A DNA stretch of 64,000 nucleotides, from contig UESW01004010.1 in assembly GCA_900491605.1 (NCBI GenBank), positions 829,335 through 893,334 on the forward strand. Direction: 5' to 3'. This document shows, in pieces, positions 11,471-23,852 of the stretch (positions are counted from its first letter, which is position 1; every line of letters starts with the position of its first letter). The notes beneath the pieces were generated by a model that ran no database searches, had not been told where the DNA came from, and saw only the letters and a list, made by a program, of their open reading frames with translations. The DNA is from Calamus simplicifolius (lineage: Eukaryota; Streptophyta; Magnoliopsida; Arecales; Arecaceae). The position numbers and the translations under genes were made by a program.

Positions 11471-12387
11471 TCATGCTGAAAGGCCTCACGTGTGCTTCCT
11501 CTTTGAGGATAGAGCATGCCTTCAATGGAGTGCACCGAGAGTGAAAAGGCCTCTCACTTGTTATACAGGACAGGACTTCTTCTTAAGCTGACTTGAGAAT
11601 AAAGCATGTGTGTCCTCATTGTTTAGAATTTCTTTATTGTTATGGGTTGTGGTTCTGCTTGCGATTAGTAGAACTGCACTAAACTATTAATGATTGTTAG
11701 ATGAGACTCTCAGCTTTTTTTCATTTTGGAACTTATTGAATTAAAACTTAATGCAGGGTAAAATTATCATCACATTGGTTAACGTATGTGGTAATAAATG
11801 AGGCTTATTTCTGAGTTTTGGCAAGCTAACCGCCATATTCAAAAAAAGATAAGCTGCACCACCTGCTATCATCATACCTCGGCAAGGCCGAGCAATCTCC
11901 GTACCATGGCAACCTCGATAGGGCTGATCTATCTTTGTGCCTCGGCAGGACCGAGCTTCACCCTCTCAAACACGAGTGTCGTTGCTGCCTCGTACCATGC
12001 CGGATATCCTAGAAGTTAAACTTCTCCGATCACTAAGATCTTGGAGTAAGTTTTCCAAAATGGAGATGGGAGCCAAATACAATGCTTTGCTTACGATAAG
12101 GGAATTTTGAACTCTTTATAAGGCGTCCACGGCCTCTTCAACCGTCAATCCCCATAACCGATGAGATTTCAATCGTATTAGCTTCCAACTTCCTAAGATA
12201 TGCCCAAAAAAATATGGTAGCAACTTACCATCTCGGCGGCGCCTAAATACTATGCCCGAGAACCCCCCTAGGGAAGCTCTCAAATACAATTCTAAGCCTC
12301 CACAACTTGGGGTAGAGGTCATTTCAGCATAAGCAAAGCATCAAGGGGCAACTATTGCAAGCTCAAGCCTAACCTAATAGGATCATT
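11471..12387. other. Unit-1-only segment, possible retroelement LTR piece
   Basis: Most of this stretch (about 11505-12415) is absent from unit 2, where the two flanks are joined at a shared CTCTTTATAT/CTCTTT. It holds short GC hairpins such as CTCGGCAAGGCCGAG (near 11880) and a related CTCGGCAGGACCGAG, a style common in plant LTRs. No coding domain is recognisable. Whether it was inserted in unit 1 or deleted from unit 2 cannot be decided here. Confidence 0.35.
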
Positions 12388-12630
12388 CAAGGCTTGAACC
12401 TAGCCCAACCTGTGCTCTTTATATATTATTAGTTCTATAATATATAAAATATATATTTAAATAAGGTTAAAAAAGAGTTGGTTGGTGCCTTGGTTCGCTT
12501 TGGGACTTATTGAGAGATCTTTTGTTTGACTTGATTTTTAAGGCCTTTATGTAAAAATTATATGCTCGGATCAGATCAAACCAAGTTTGATTTTTTTTTT
12601 TTTTAGCTTGAGCTCAACCCAAAATTTGAA
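12388..12630. mobile_element. Internal piece of the hAT-like element, unit 1
   Basis: Matches the interior of the element at 823-1241 (from CAAGGCTTGAACCTAGCCCA to CCCAAAATTTGAA) but lacks both ends. It abuts copia remnant B directly, so it marks the truncation point of that element. Confidence 0.55.
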
Positions 12631-12639
12631 CCCAAAATT

Positions 12640-14895
12640 GTTTAGGGACTTGCATTTGAAATAACAAAACTTTTGCAATTTCAAGAAGATGTCTATTTTT
12701 TCGTTCAGCAACTCCATTATGAGATGGCGTATCCGCATAAGAAGTTTGATGAATAATGCCATGTTGAACCATATAATTTTAAAAGTATTCTGATAAATAT
12801 TCCTTAGCATTATCACTTCCCAAAATTTGTAGAGGCATATTAAATTGAGTTTTGATTTTTGCATAAAAAGTAGTAAAATGAGAAAATAATTCTGAATGAT
12901 TTTTCATTAAAAATAACCATGTCATTCAAAAATAATCATCAATAAAGGTAACAAAATATTTAAACCCAGTTTTAGACTAACTGGACAAGGATCACAAACA
13001 TTGAAGTGAACTAACTCAAAAGGAGCACTAGCTCTTTTATTGACTCTGGGACTAGAACTCAAACGATGATATATTGGCAAATTGACACGAGTCACAATTT
13101 AATAAAGATAGGCTAAAAAACTGAGGATAAAGTTTTTTTAATTTAGGCAATGAAGGATGACCCAACCAATAATGTACTTCAAAAAGGGTTACAACTTCAG
13201 AACAAGCAACAGACTTTGGTACTTTTGTATCAAGAATGTAAAGGCCTTTAGACTCATGTCCTTTACCAATAATTATTTTCATCATAAAATCTTGAAATAG
13301 ACAAAAATTAGGATAGAATGTGATACAACAATTAAGAGAACGAGTAAGTTTTATGATGGACACTAAATTAAAAGATAAGTTAGGTAAACTTAAAATAGAT
13401 TTCAAAGGAATTGAGGGTATTGAAATAATTATGCCAAACCATAAAATATGAGATGTAGATCCATCTGTTAAAGTAACTGTAGAACTAGAAGCATGTGACT
13501 TAAAAGAAGAAAATAGGCTAGAATCACCTATCATGTGATATGTGGCATCAGAATCAATGATCCATTTGGAAGATGAGAAAACAAGATATGTATTCATTTT
13601 ACCTGAATCAACTATGGCAGTAATAGGAGTAGATGAAGACTTTAAAGAATTTTGATACTATGAAAACTTGGCATACTCATCTATAGATATTAAAATGGAC
13701 TCAGAAGCATCATTAGTAGAGGCAACATGGACTGACTGGTTTGATTGATTCTTGTGCTGCAACTTTCTACAATCTTTTTTCACATGTTCTAGCTTATGAC
13801 AATAGTAACATACAACACCCTCATATCTTGTTCTCGAGCAGAAAGATTTTGATCATAACTACTTGAGTCTTCCCCTCTATTTAAATGTCTATATGATTGT
13901 CTCCTAGATTCAGAAGTGCGGCTGACAAGAGCACTATTAGGCTGAGCAGAAGCTAAATTTTCTATGTCAAGTACCTTACGAAAAGCTTCTTTCAAAGAGG
14001 ATATCTTAGGGCTAGAAAGAATTTGCGATTTAGCAACCTCAAACTTAGAAGGAAGGCTAGCCAAGAAGCTTATAACTGTCATCTTTTCTTTCTGAGCTTG
14101 CTAAACTTTTACATCAATACTAAATGGAAGTAGCATATTAAGTTCCTCATGAATCTTCTTAAAATCCTTAAAGTAGTCAGTGAGGGATTTGTCAACTTTT
14201 TCTGCACGATAAAAGGCTTGGCATACCTTATAAGTGTGTTTGATATTTTTCTTGTCAGAATACATAAACTTCAAATAATTCATTAGTTCTTTTATAAATT
14301 CATAATGATTTATCAAACCAACCTCCTTACCATCAATAGAATTACATATTTGTAAAAATAGATGGGCATCCTCTCTTAGCCATGAGGTTTTCGAGTCATT
14401 AATAGGTGGATCATTAGTTAAATGATTATCCATAACAATACTCCTTAAATAAAGTCTAACAATTTTACTTCAATCTAAATAATTAAATCTATTAAGTTTG
14501 TGTTATGCAATTTTTGACATCATAGGAACCACATTAGACACAACAATAGACATCTTTTCCTTCATATTATCAAATATCAGCCAAATAACATAGCCAAAAC
14601 CATAACAAAGTTAAAAATACCTAAAGAATTTGAATCTGTCCCAATGTAGATTCCACACCGAATAGATGCTAGCCCAAACAAGTAATAAACTTATTGTGAA
14701 AGTTGAGGCAAGCAGAACGAATGAAAAAGGATCAAATTTTGGCAACAAAACTCTGGATGAAGGATGATGGTGAGTGGCGCTTCCCCAGGTGTAGGCGGTG
14801 AGAACAAAAAGTTATCGAAAATAGAAACCCAAAAAATTCCTAAAACCCCACTGCTTATATATTTTAGGGTTATAAAGTTGAAAGCTCTGATACCA
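12640..14895 (-). pseudogene. Ty1/copia gag-pol remnant B, unit 1
   Basis: Minus-strand copia internal region, read from 14895 down. The primer-binding site is GCTCTGATACCA on the plus strand (14884-14895). Gag follows from ATG 14433 (TDYFKDFKKIHEELNMLLPF, then FLASLPSKFE). The protease has KWIIDSDATYHMIGD near 13560, where the expected Asp-Ser-Gly reads Asp-Ser-Asp. The pre-integrase zinc region has HYWLGHPS and CDSCQ. The integrase is decayed, with TPSHNGVAERKNRHLLE near 12700. The remnant stops inside the integrase at about 12640. Multiple stops and shifts. It is not the same family as remnant A. Confidence 0.8.
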
Positions 14896-15170
14896 TGAAA
14901 CATAGCTAAAACTCTAAAAAAGAGGAAGAAGAAAGTAATTTCTATGTATTTTTTTATTCATCAATCTCTTAGGTATATATACAAGCTACAAATCCTATGT
15001 TAGGAAGAAAAACTAATTACATCAAATTCCTATAAATCAGAATCAAATATATTTACTTTCTACTATAGAAATAAAGTCTACTTTCTATTCTAGAAATGCA
15101 ATATGTAGTAATCGCTATGAATCAGAATCAAATATATTTACTTCCTATTCTAGAAATATAATATGTAACA
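14896..15170 (-). repeat. LTR of copia remnant B, unit 1
   Basis: 275-bp 5' LTR of the minus-strand element. On the minus strand it starts TGTTACATATTATATTTC (15170) and ends GCTATGTTTCA (14896), directly before the primer-binding site. The other LTR is gone. The identical-length copy in unit 2 is at 51920-52194. Confidence 0.75.
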
Positions 15171-16399
15171 GGTACTAAATAATTTTTATAAAATTTAATA
15201 CTTTTAAATAACCATGTAAAATAGTCATTTGCAGGTATGTAGTACCAAATCCATTTTTTATTTTTTAAATAATATATTATGTATCATTATAGCATTTAAA
15301 TCCATAATTTTTATACTTTACTAATTCATAAAAATCATGATAAATTGCTTACTTACCTCTTTGCGCTAATCCAAGAGTATAAATTAGCTATTTGGGCACC
15401 TGGGGTACTTATCATATTATTTTTAAAATTTTTAATCTTTTGAATCAGCATAACAAAATAACTTCTAAACTCTACTAAATCTAATCCTTTGCCAACTCGA
15501 GGCTTGAATATCTACACATATATAAGTCCAAATAGAGAAATAAATTTTTTTTAAAGAAACTAGGATCAACACTGATCCAAACTCTATCTTACTTTTATTG
15601 GGCTTGGCCCAATTTGGGGCCCGAAAAATTAGCTCAAAGGGCTTACTAGGTTAGGCCGAACCTAGGCCCAACACCCCATTTCTCCTTCTCTTTCCTTCTT
15701 TCTTTCCCCTATTTCCTATGTTTCTCCTCCTCCCTGCCCATCACCATCTCCTTGGGCAGCAGCGGCATGGCTGGTGGGACCCCATCGGATGCCTCTTCGA
15801 TGTTGTTAGGGGCCATTGCCTATGGCCCGAGCACGGCCATGCGGCGAGCATGCTGCCAGGCCTAAACTGGTGTGGGAGCTGGTTTGGCTCCAACTGTAGA
15901 GGAAGGCCATGTAGTGGTCCACTTTCTCCACTCTGGTCGCCTCTAGGGCAGCGCCGTCTCCCTCTCCCTTCTTCGGCGATCAATTGGGAAGCACCAATGT
16001 TGTTGATGAAGCCTCAGCATGGCTACGGCTCCTCCTTCCTTTCTTCTCCCTCTTTCTTTCTCTAAAACTCTTGCTTACCTTGTTGGAGGTAGCACAATGA
16101 TGAAGGAGAGCAGAAGAAATAGCCAAAGATAGAGTGAGGAGGGGGCTGGCGTGGCCCCCTCTTTATAGCGAAAGGAGATGAGCTTGTAGGGGGTATCGTG
16201 TGAAAAGGGGGAGCTAATGCACCCCCTTCTTTGACCAGTGCAGCATGCCGATCATGCCACCTACTAGTATGATGGCAGCGCCATGCTACGCTCTACAACA
16301 GCAGAGCATAGCGTGGTTTGCGCCGCCACATGCTGGTGTGCACAACACACCAGCTCTCTCTCTCTCTCTCTCTCTCTTTAATAAACTGGGGTTTATAGG
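15171..16399. other. Intergenic stretch with promoter-like minus-strand signals, unit 1
   Basis: AT-rich to about 15580, then GC- and CT-rich. On the minus strand, a TATA box (CTATAAAGAGGGGGC, about 16172-16158) is followed by a possible splice donor (CAACAAGGTAAGCAAG, near 16080). A TG-started LTR-like border (TGTTGGGCCTAGG) begins at 15673. These could be pieces of an unrecognised LTR element or a lost gene's promoter. Open frames here (for example 15718-16065) have no recognisable domain. A CT microsatellite lies at about 16352-16378. Confidence 0.35.
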
Positions 16400-16790
16400 A
16401 ATATGCTCCGGTCCACCTGCCCAAGTGCTTTCCTTACATGCCACAGCTCAGGTGATATCCAATAGCCCCATTTATGTGAACAACTCCACTGGTTACCATG
16501 ACTTCAATTTCTTGAAGAACTTAGCATTGCCTAAGGATACAATTCTTTGCTTCAAGCACCATGCTATTCTTACCAGATATTGCCTCTTTGAGGTTCAAGA
16601 TTTGGAGCCTGAACAAGTTCATTAGTGTTCTTGGAGCCTTCAATTACTAGGAAGGTTGGTGTCCCCAACCCCGTAGGATCAAATACACTATGGAATTCTC
16701 AAACGTGGATGGTCTACTAACCTTGCGTTGTTACCATCTCGGTGGCAACGAAAGCTTGGCATTATTAGCATGAAGTTTACAAGGAGGAGA
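16400..16790 (+). pseudogene. Raffinose-synthase-family fragment, inverted copy, unit 1
   Basis: Plus-strand counterpart of the fragment at 2700-3112. From about 16425 it reads SLHATAQVISNSPIYVNNS, then HDFNFLKNLALP and RYCLFE, with a stop after EPEQVH (16625). In another frame a decayed GAFN...GW block is followed by the end. The conserved order of the raffinose synthase C-terminal third is kept. It faces the minus-strand bHLH gene tail to tail, mirroring the pair at 2230-3112. Non-functional. Confidence 0.7.
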
Positions 16791-17880
16791 AGTGTTAGAA
16801 GTCATTATGAATTCCCTAAAATATAGAATTAGTTTTTAATCCTTACAAACTTTGTCTTGAAGTTTGCAAGCTCAATAAAGACATTACTCCCAATATGTGA
16901 TAGACAAGGATGTGCCTCCTAATACATGTAGAAGTCAACTTCTAAACTTTGTAGAATATGAATTTTAATCCTTGAAGAATATGACTGATCTTTTTTGTTT
17001 ATAAGAATATATAACTTTTACCTTAGGGTGCACAGAAGAGCTAAATAGTTTAGAACAAATGTTCGAATTCTATGAGGCATATGTGGGTTTAGTGTATGAG
17101 AGAGACTTGAGAGAGAGAAAAAGAGCCAAAGATAATCTCTTGACTTGTTATTAATTTTAATATATAATTTTCTTTCTCTAATTAATATTTTTTCTTTCAC
17201 TGTTATTAATTATTTTACATTAGTGCTACATGGATCTCATGTCGGTAGGTTTATTCTACATCGAAAATATGCCATTCTACAGAAGTAGATATTTTTCATC
17301 AAATTTCACATGATGTAATACCATTATATATGATCTAAAAGGAGCAATTTTTATACTAAAAAATACAAAGGAACATTTAGAACTTTTCAGGAGTTAAAAA
17401 TATGGTGGAAGAGGGAGCTATCTATAATATACCTTTAGTGGGAAGTGGAGAAACTTTGTTGAAAGGGTTGACTTATTTTGCCAAAAATTCATTTCTTTCA
17501 TTATGAAAAAAGATGTCACATGTGTATGCATTAAATGAGAGAGCTCCCTATATTATCGCTTTTGATAAATGTTTGCCCAAGTCATTATGGACCCAACAAA
17601 CAATGAATTCAAGATAACATCTTTTTCGCAATGAAACATGATATGAATTTATCACTGATAAAGAAATCGAACTGCCATTATTTCTATCCGATATTGCACC
17701 CGAAGACAGCTCACATATTTGAGGATAACAATGAGACGTCACAAAGGAAAAGCTGAAAGTTTCATAAAACAACTATTATTAATAGTCTAATTCACGACTT
17801 CTAATCACAGCCGGCAGAACTAGAACCTATACCTACGAGCACATACTAAACGGTTCTAAGGACAAACACATGACCTATTC
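16791..17880. other. Spacer between raffinose-synthase fragment and bHLH gene C, unit 1
   Basis: The first 140 bp are the inverted copy of 2551-2699. The rest, about 950 bp, holds no gene, repeat or transposon I can recognise. It is missing from unit 2 because of a deletion. Confidence 0.5.
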
Positions 17881-18528
17881 TAGCCCTTCTCTCTTATGGT
17901 GCAGTCCATAAAAGGCATGCTCTATCCTCAAAGATAAAGCATACATGAGGCCCTTCAGCATGATCACGAAGCAAGTAAGGAAAGTATCTCGCCAGCTTGC
18001 TTGTTTAATGAACCATAGTGGTAGTACGAAAGCTAGTTCAATCAAGCTCTTTCAGGAATGTGTAAGATATGTCAATAAACATAAATGGCTGATTAAGTCA
18101 CAGTGAGAATGGTGTGGTCTTCGTATTCTTCTTACAATGCTGTCCGAACATTATATTTCACTGAGCAATCATTATAGTCAAAAAGGTCAAGACATCCCTA
18201 GCATGAATTTTAAATTTATCATTACCTTTTTGTTCATCACTGACCAATTCAAGTAATTCTGTAACTTTTGACAATTCAAGTAATTCTGTAACTTTTGAAG
18301 TTACAATTTCAATCTTCTCGAAAGAATTTCAATAAATTTCAGGTCAACTTTGTCCAGACATACTGCTACTAATTACATCAGCATGGGTAACTTACGGTAC
18401 TTTTAGTAAGAAAAAGTTATAACCTAAATCAAGGAAAAAAATCAAGAAGAAATATTTTAGAAATTAGTGCTTAGATTACTCACATTGGATTGAATCGTGA
18501 CCATGGTCGTGCCATCATTCGATGAGAC

Positions 18529-19158
18529 TGTTGGGCCCATGGCCCACTTATTTAGCCCATTAGGGCAAAAGGGAGCGCTACTCCTTTTTCTACCAGGGTT
18601 TGTTCTCTCTCTTTTATAAAAGGAGTAGCCGCCTTCCTTTTTTGGGTTTTCTCTTTTTTAAGGAGCAGCCATCTGAAAAAAAAATAGGAGAAGCATGTAG
18701 CAGGTATTTCTTTTTTCTAGGAGCATGGATTGCTAGGGGAAGAGAAGGAAGGGCTGCTGCTTGGTGCTTAACTACGTGGGAGGACTTCCACTCCAGGAAT
18801 CACGTGAAGGTGCTGCAGAAGAAAAACAAGAGAAGAAGAAGAAGAAGAAGAGAAGGGAAGAAAATAAGGAGGTAACGCAGGAGACCGTATTTTTCGGTGA
18901 CGTAATCCTTATATCCCTATTATTCTCTTGTGATTGTTTCTCAAGTTCTGGCAAGGGACTTTGAGACTTGGATATTTATTATTTTATAGTGGATCTTCTT
19001 CTCTGGCTTGCCCATGGTTTTTTTTCCTTTATCTTGAAGGGATTTTCCACGTAAATCTTGGTGTTTCTGTGATTGTGTGGTTTGCGCATTTTTATTTATT
19101 ATTCCGCTGCGTATTACGGTCTGCTAGTATTTGCTCGTACACGGATTCTTTCCCATCA
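18529..19158 (+). repeat. Copia-2 5' LTR
   Basis: 630 bp with TG...CA ends. Includes the AAGAAGAAGAAG purine run (about 18830) and a TATA-like TTTATAAAAGG (about 18613), a plausible transcription start region. Confidence 0.93.
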
Positions 19159-19197
19159 ACTGGTATCAGAGCCTGTGAATTTTTTTTGTGTGCGAGC

Positions 19198-22100
19198 ATG
19201 GAGGCCGGTAATGTTTCCCGCATGATCAGTCTGAACGGAAACAATTGGATGATATGGAAACCAAGGATGGAGGACCTCTTATATTGCAAGGATCTATATG
19301 GACCTTTAGAAGGGGTCAAAGCAAAGCCCGCTACAGTGACAGACGATGCTTGGATCATGTTAGATCGGAAGGCAGTCGGTTTTATTCGGCAATGGTTGGA
19401 TGATAGTGTCTTTCACCATGTTTCCACTGAGACTTCTGCAAACTCTCTTTGGAAAAAGTTAGAAAGTCTATATGAGAGAAAAACAGCTGGCAACAAGGCT
19501 TTCTTGATCAGAAAACTAGTGAATCTGAAATATAAAGAGGGTGCTTCTATTGCTGAGCATTTGAATGAAATGCAGAGTATTAATAACCAGTTATCCTCTA
19601 TGAAAATGTCTCTTGATGATGAGTTGCAGGCATTGTTACTTCTCAGTTCATTGCCAGAAAGTTGGGAGACACTGGTAGTTTCCCTCAGTAATTCTGCACC
19701 AGACGGTGTTATCACCATGAGTCAAGTAACAGGCAGTTTGTTGAATGAGGAGTTAAGAAGGAAAAATTCAGCAACTTCTCAGATTGATTCACAGGCACTT
19801 GTCTCAGAGAATAGAGGACGGTCAAAGTCTAGAAATAGAGACAATTCATACAAGGGTAGAAGCAAATCAAGGTCAAGAAAAGATATTACTTGCTATAACT
19901 GTGGTGAGAAAGGGCACTACAAGAATCAGTGTAAGAAGCCTAAGAAGAGTAAGAAAAAGGGAAAAGAAGTGGAGGATACAGAGTCAAAGGAGAATATCAC
20001 AGCTACTGTGCAGAGTGATGATTATTTGATTTTGTCTACTTCTGATGGTATCTTCTCATGTGAGTGTCAGAATCATGAGTGGGTGATTGACACAGGTGCT
20101 TCTTATCATGCTACACCACAGGGAGTTTTTTTCTACATATAAGACTGAAAATTTTGGTGTTGTCAAGATGGGAAATCAAGGCACAGCAGACATCATTGGC
20201 ATGGGTGACATCCACATGAAGACCAATCTTGGCTGTAAGTTGGTGCTCAAGGATGTAAGGCATGTAGCTGACTTGAGGCTAAATTTAATCTCAGTTGGAA
20301 GACTTGATGATGAAGATTTTGATAGCAGATTTCATAAAGGGCAATGGAAGCTCAGTAAAGGTTCACTTGTTGTAGCCAGTGGGAAGAAATGTCACACTTT
20401 ATACAGGTTGCAGGCTAAAGCTTATGGTGAACAGTTGAATGTTACAGAGAACGACTTCAGCATGGAGTTGTGGCATAAACGACTGGGACACATGAGTGAG
20501 AAGGGGCTGCAAGTTCTTTCCAAGGAAGAAGTTCTACCAGACTTCAAAGGTGTACATCTGAACCCATGTGTTGATTGTTTGGTTGGCAAGCAACATAGAG
20601 TTTCTTTTGCTAGTCCTGCTTTATCTAGAAAAATGCATGTTTTGGATCGTATATACAGATGTTTGTGGTCCTCTGAGGACAAAAACTCCTAGTGGATCAG
20701 TTAATGTTCCAGGCATCAGTGGTGCACTTTATTTTGTCACTTTTATAGATGATTTTTCTAGAAAAGTTTGGGTCTATGGTTTGAAGACTAAAGATCAGGT
20801 TATTAATGTCTTCAAAGAGTTTCATGCCAGAGTTGAAAGAGAGACAGGAAAGAAACTGAAATGTATAAGGTCAGATAATGGTGGTGAGTACACAGGGTTA
20901 TTTGATAATTATTGCAGATCACATGGCATTCAACATGAGATGACAGTTCCTGGTACTCCTCAGCATAATGCAATTGCAGAGAGAATGAACCGCACCATCA
21001 TGGAAAAGATCAGATGTATGCTTTCACAGTCCAAGTTACCTAAAAGATTTTGGGATGAGGCATTGAAGACAGCGGTTGATGTAATAAACTTGTCACCATG
21101 TACAGCTCTAGATGGTGATGTTGCAGAGCGTGTATGGTCAGGAAAAGATGTCTCTTATAAGCACTTGAGAGTGTTTGGTTGTCGTGCATTTGCACATGTT
21201 CCAGACATTGAGAGGTCCAAGCTGGATGGTAAGACAAAAGAATGTGCTTTGCTTGGTTACTCACATGATGAGTTTGGTTATAGACTTTGGGATCCAGAAA
21301 AGCAGAAGGTATTCAGAAGCAGAGATGTGGTATTTTTTGAAGATCAAACCCTTCAAGACTTCAAGAAGGAGGTGTCAGTCAAGTCTTCTGCAGGAGGATT
21401 AACAGACTGTGATCCAGTTACTCCTCTAGTAAATCAGGGTGATAGGGGAGATGTGCAAGAAAATAGTGCAGGAGCAGGTATTAACTCACCTGTAGGACAT
21501 GTTGAGCAGGAAGGAGATCAGGAGCAACCTCCTACAGAGCCTCAGCTGAGAAGATCTATCAGACAACGTCAACCTTCCAAAAGGTATTCTACAGATGAAT
21601 ATATAATGCTTACTGATGCAGGTGAACCAGAATGTTACCAGGAGGCAGTTGAAAGTGAGCAGAAAAAGGAGTGGTTAGTAGGTATGCTGGAAGAAATGGA
21701 TGCCTTACAGAAGAACCACACATATGATTTAGTGGAACTACCAAGAGGAAGGAAGGCTTTAAAGAACAAGTGGGTTTTCAGGTTAAAGACTCAACAGCAT
21801 TGTTCTCAACCAAAGTACAAGGCCAGATTGGTTGTGAAAGGCTTTGGTCAAAAGAAAGGTATTGACTTTGAAGAGATTTTTTCTCCTGTTGTTAAAATGT
21901 CTTCAATTCGTGTTGCTCTAGGTATTGCTGCTAGTCTAGACTTGGAGGTTGAGCAGTTAGATGTGAAGACAGCTTTTCTTCATGGTGATTTGGAGGAGGA
22001 AATCTATATGGAGCAACCAGAAGGCTTCAAAGTCAAAGGTAAAGAAAATCTTGTCTGCAGATTGAAAAAAAGCTTATATGGGCTGAAGCAAGCTCCAAGG

Positions 22101-23179
22101 CAGTGGTACAAGAAATTTGATTCATTTATGGCTGAAAATGGATACAAAAGAATGGCTTCAGATCATTGTGTGTATATCAAATGGTTTAGTGAGGATTTTG
22201 TCATACTCCTACTTTATGTTGATGACATGCTTATTCTTGGGAAAGATATGTCTATGATTGACAGGTTGAAGAAGGAGCTGAGCAATTCATTTGAAATGAA
22301 GGATATGGGACCAGCAAAGCAAATACTGGGTATGCAGATTTTCCGTGATAGAAGAATCAAGAAAATATGGTTGTCACAGAAAAGTACATTGAGAAGGTAT
22401 TGGATAGGTTCAGTATGATCAATGCAAAGCCAGTTGGTTCTCCTCTTGCAGGTCACTTCAGGTTGTGCTCAGAGCAAAGTCCTTCAAGTGATGAGGAGAA
22501 GGAGAAAATGAAGAAGGTTCCTTACGCTTCAGCAGTCGGAAGTTTGATGTACGCGATGGTATGTACGAGGCCAGACATCGCATATGCAGTGGGTGTTGCT
22601 AGCAGATTTCTTGCAAATCCAGGGAAAGAGCATTGGGCAGCAGTGAAGTGGATCTTCAGATATCTCAGAGGAAGCTCCAAAGTTTGTTTAAGCTTTGGGG
22701 GTGGTCCAGCTGTGCTGATTGGTTACACAGATGCAGATATGGCGAGAGATATTGATACAAGGAAGTCCACATCAGGTTTCATACTTACTTTTGCAGGGGG
22801 AGCTGTGTCATGGCAATCCAGATTGCAAAGGTGTGTAGCTCTCTCTACCACAGAGGCAGAATATATTGCTGCTACCGAGGTCTGTAAGGAGATGCTGTGG
22901 ATGAAAGAATTCTTACATGAATTGGGATTGAAACAGAAAAATTATGTGGTACATTGTGACAGCCAGAGCGCCATCCACTTGTGCAAGAACCCAACTTTTC
23001 ATTTCAAGTCAAAGCATATAGATGTGAGATACCACTGGATTCGAAATGTGTTTGAAGAGAAGCAGTTACAGCTTCAGAAAATTCACACAGATGAAAATGG
23101 GGCAGACATGTTGACAAAGACCTTATCAAAAGAAAGGCAAGAGATATGCCGACAGCTGGTCGGCATGATTTCACACTAA
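19198..23179 (+). pseudogene. Copia-2 gag-pol, complete domains but three frameshifts
   Basis: Starts at ATG 19198, 25 bp after the primer-binding site. Gag has a knuckle CYNCGEKGHYKNQC (about 19890-19931). The protease is EWVIDTGASYHATP (about 20080). The integrase has WHKRLGHMS, CVDC, DDFSRKVWVYGL and PQHNAIAERMNRT. Reverse transcriptase has QLDVKTAFLHGDL, SLYGLKQAPRQW and LLYVDDMLI (about 22217). RNase H has STTEAEYIAA and SKHIDVRYHWIR, with a stop at 23177. Single-base shifts occur at about 20130 (in a T run), 20645 and 22380. All active-site motifs remain. Given near-identical LTRs, the shifts are either very recent or sequencing errors. Confidence 0.9.
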
Positions 23180-23221
23180 GGAAGCATGAGACAGCCTCCC
23201 TTATGGGCTGAAGGGGGAGGT

Positions 23222-23852
23222 TGTTGGGCCCATGGCCCACTTATTCAGCCCATTAGGGCAAAAGGGAGCGCTACTCCTTTTTTTACCAGGGTTTGTTCTC
23301 TCTCTTTTATAAAAGGAGTAGCCGCCTTCCTTTTTTGGGTTTTCTTTTTTTTAAGGAGCAGCGTCTGAAAAAAAAAGAGGAGAAGCATGTAGCAGGTATT
23401 TCTTTTTTCTAGGAGCATGGATTGCTAGGGGAAGAGAAGGAAGGGCTGCTGCTTGGTGCTTAACTACGTGGGAGGACTTCCACTCCAGGAATCACGTGAA
23501 GGTGCTGCAGAAGAAAAACAAGAGAAGAAGAAGAAGAAGAAGAAGAGAAGGGAAGAAAATAAGGAGGTAATGCAGGAGACTGTATTTTTCGGTGACGTAA
23601 TCCTTATATCCCTATTATTCTCTTGTGATTGTTTCTCAAGTTCTGGCAAGGGACTTTGAGACTTCGATATTTATTATTTTATAGTGGATCTTCTTCTCTG
23701 GCTTGCCCGTGGTTTTTTTTCTTTATCTTGAAGGGATTTTTCACGTAAATCTTGGTGTTTCTGTGATTGTGTGGTTTGCGCATTTTTATTTATTATTCCG
23801 TTGCGTATTACGGTCTGCTAGTATTTGCTCATACATGGATTCTTTTCCATCA
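23222..23852 (+). repeat. Copia-2 3' LTR
   Basis: 631 bp, preceded by the polypurine tract. Nearly identical to the 5' LTR apart from a few substitutions and one extra GAA in the purine run. Confidence 0.93.

Larger units (their letters stand above)
18529..23852 (+). mobile_element. Copia-2, young Ty1/copia (Tork/Tnt1-like) retrotransposon
   Basis: Full-length element of 5324 bp. LTRs (18529-19158 and 23222-23852) begin TGTTGGGCCC and end CCATCA. The perfect 5-bp target duplication GAGAC is at 18524-18528 and 23853-23857. The primer-binding site TGGTATCAGAGCC is at 19161-19173. The polypurine tract AAGGGGGAGG precedes the 3' LTR. LTRs are 630 and 631 bp and almost identical by eye, so the insertion is very recent. 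It interrupts exon 2 of the minus-strand bHLH gene. Unit 2 lacks the element, but there the target region is deleted. Confidence 0.95.

Noticed and set aside
15718..16065. A 115-codon Leu-rich plus-strand frame
   Set aside because: No known domain, and the copy in unit 2 is broken, so it is not a conserved gene.
18600..18964. Open frames in the Copia-2 LTRs (also 23453-23659)
   Set aside because: They fall inside LTRs around a GAA run and end at LTR boundaries. Not genes.
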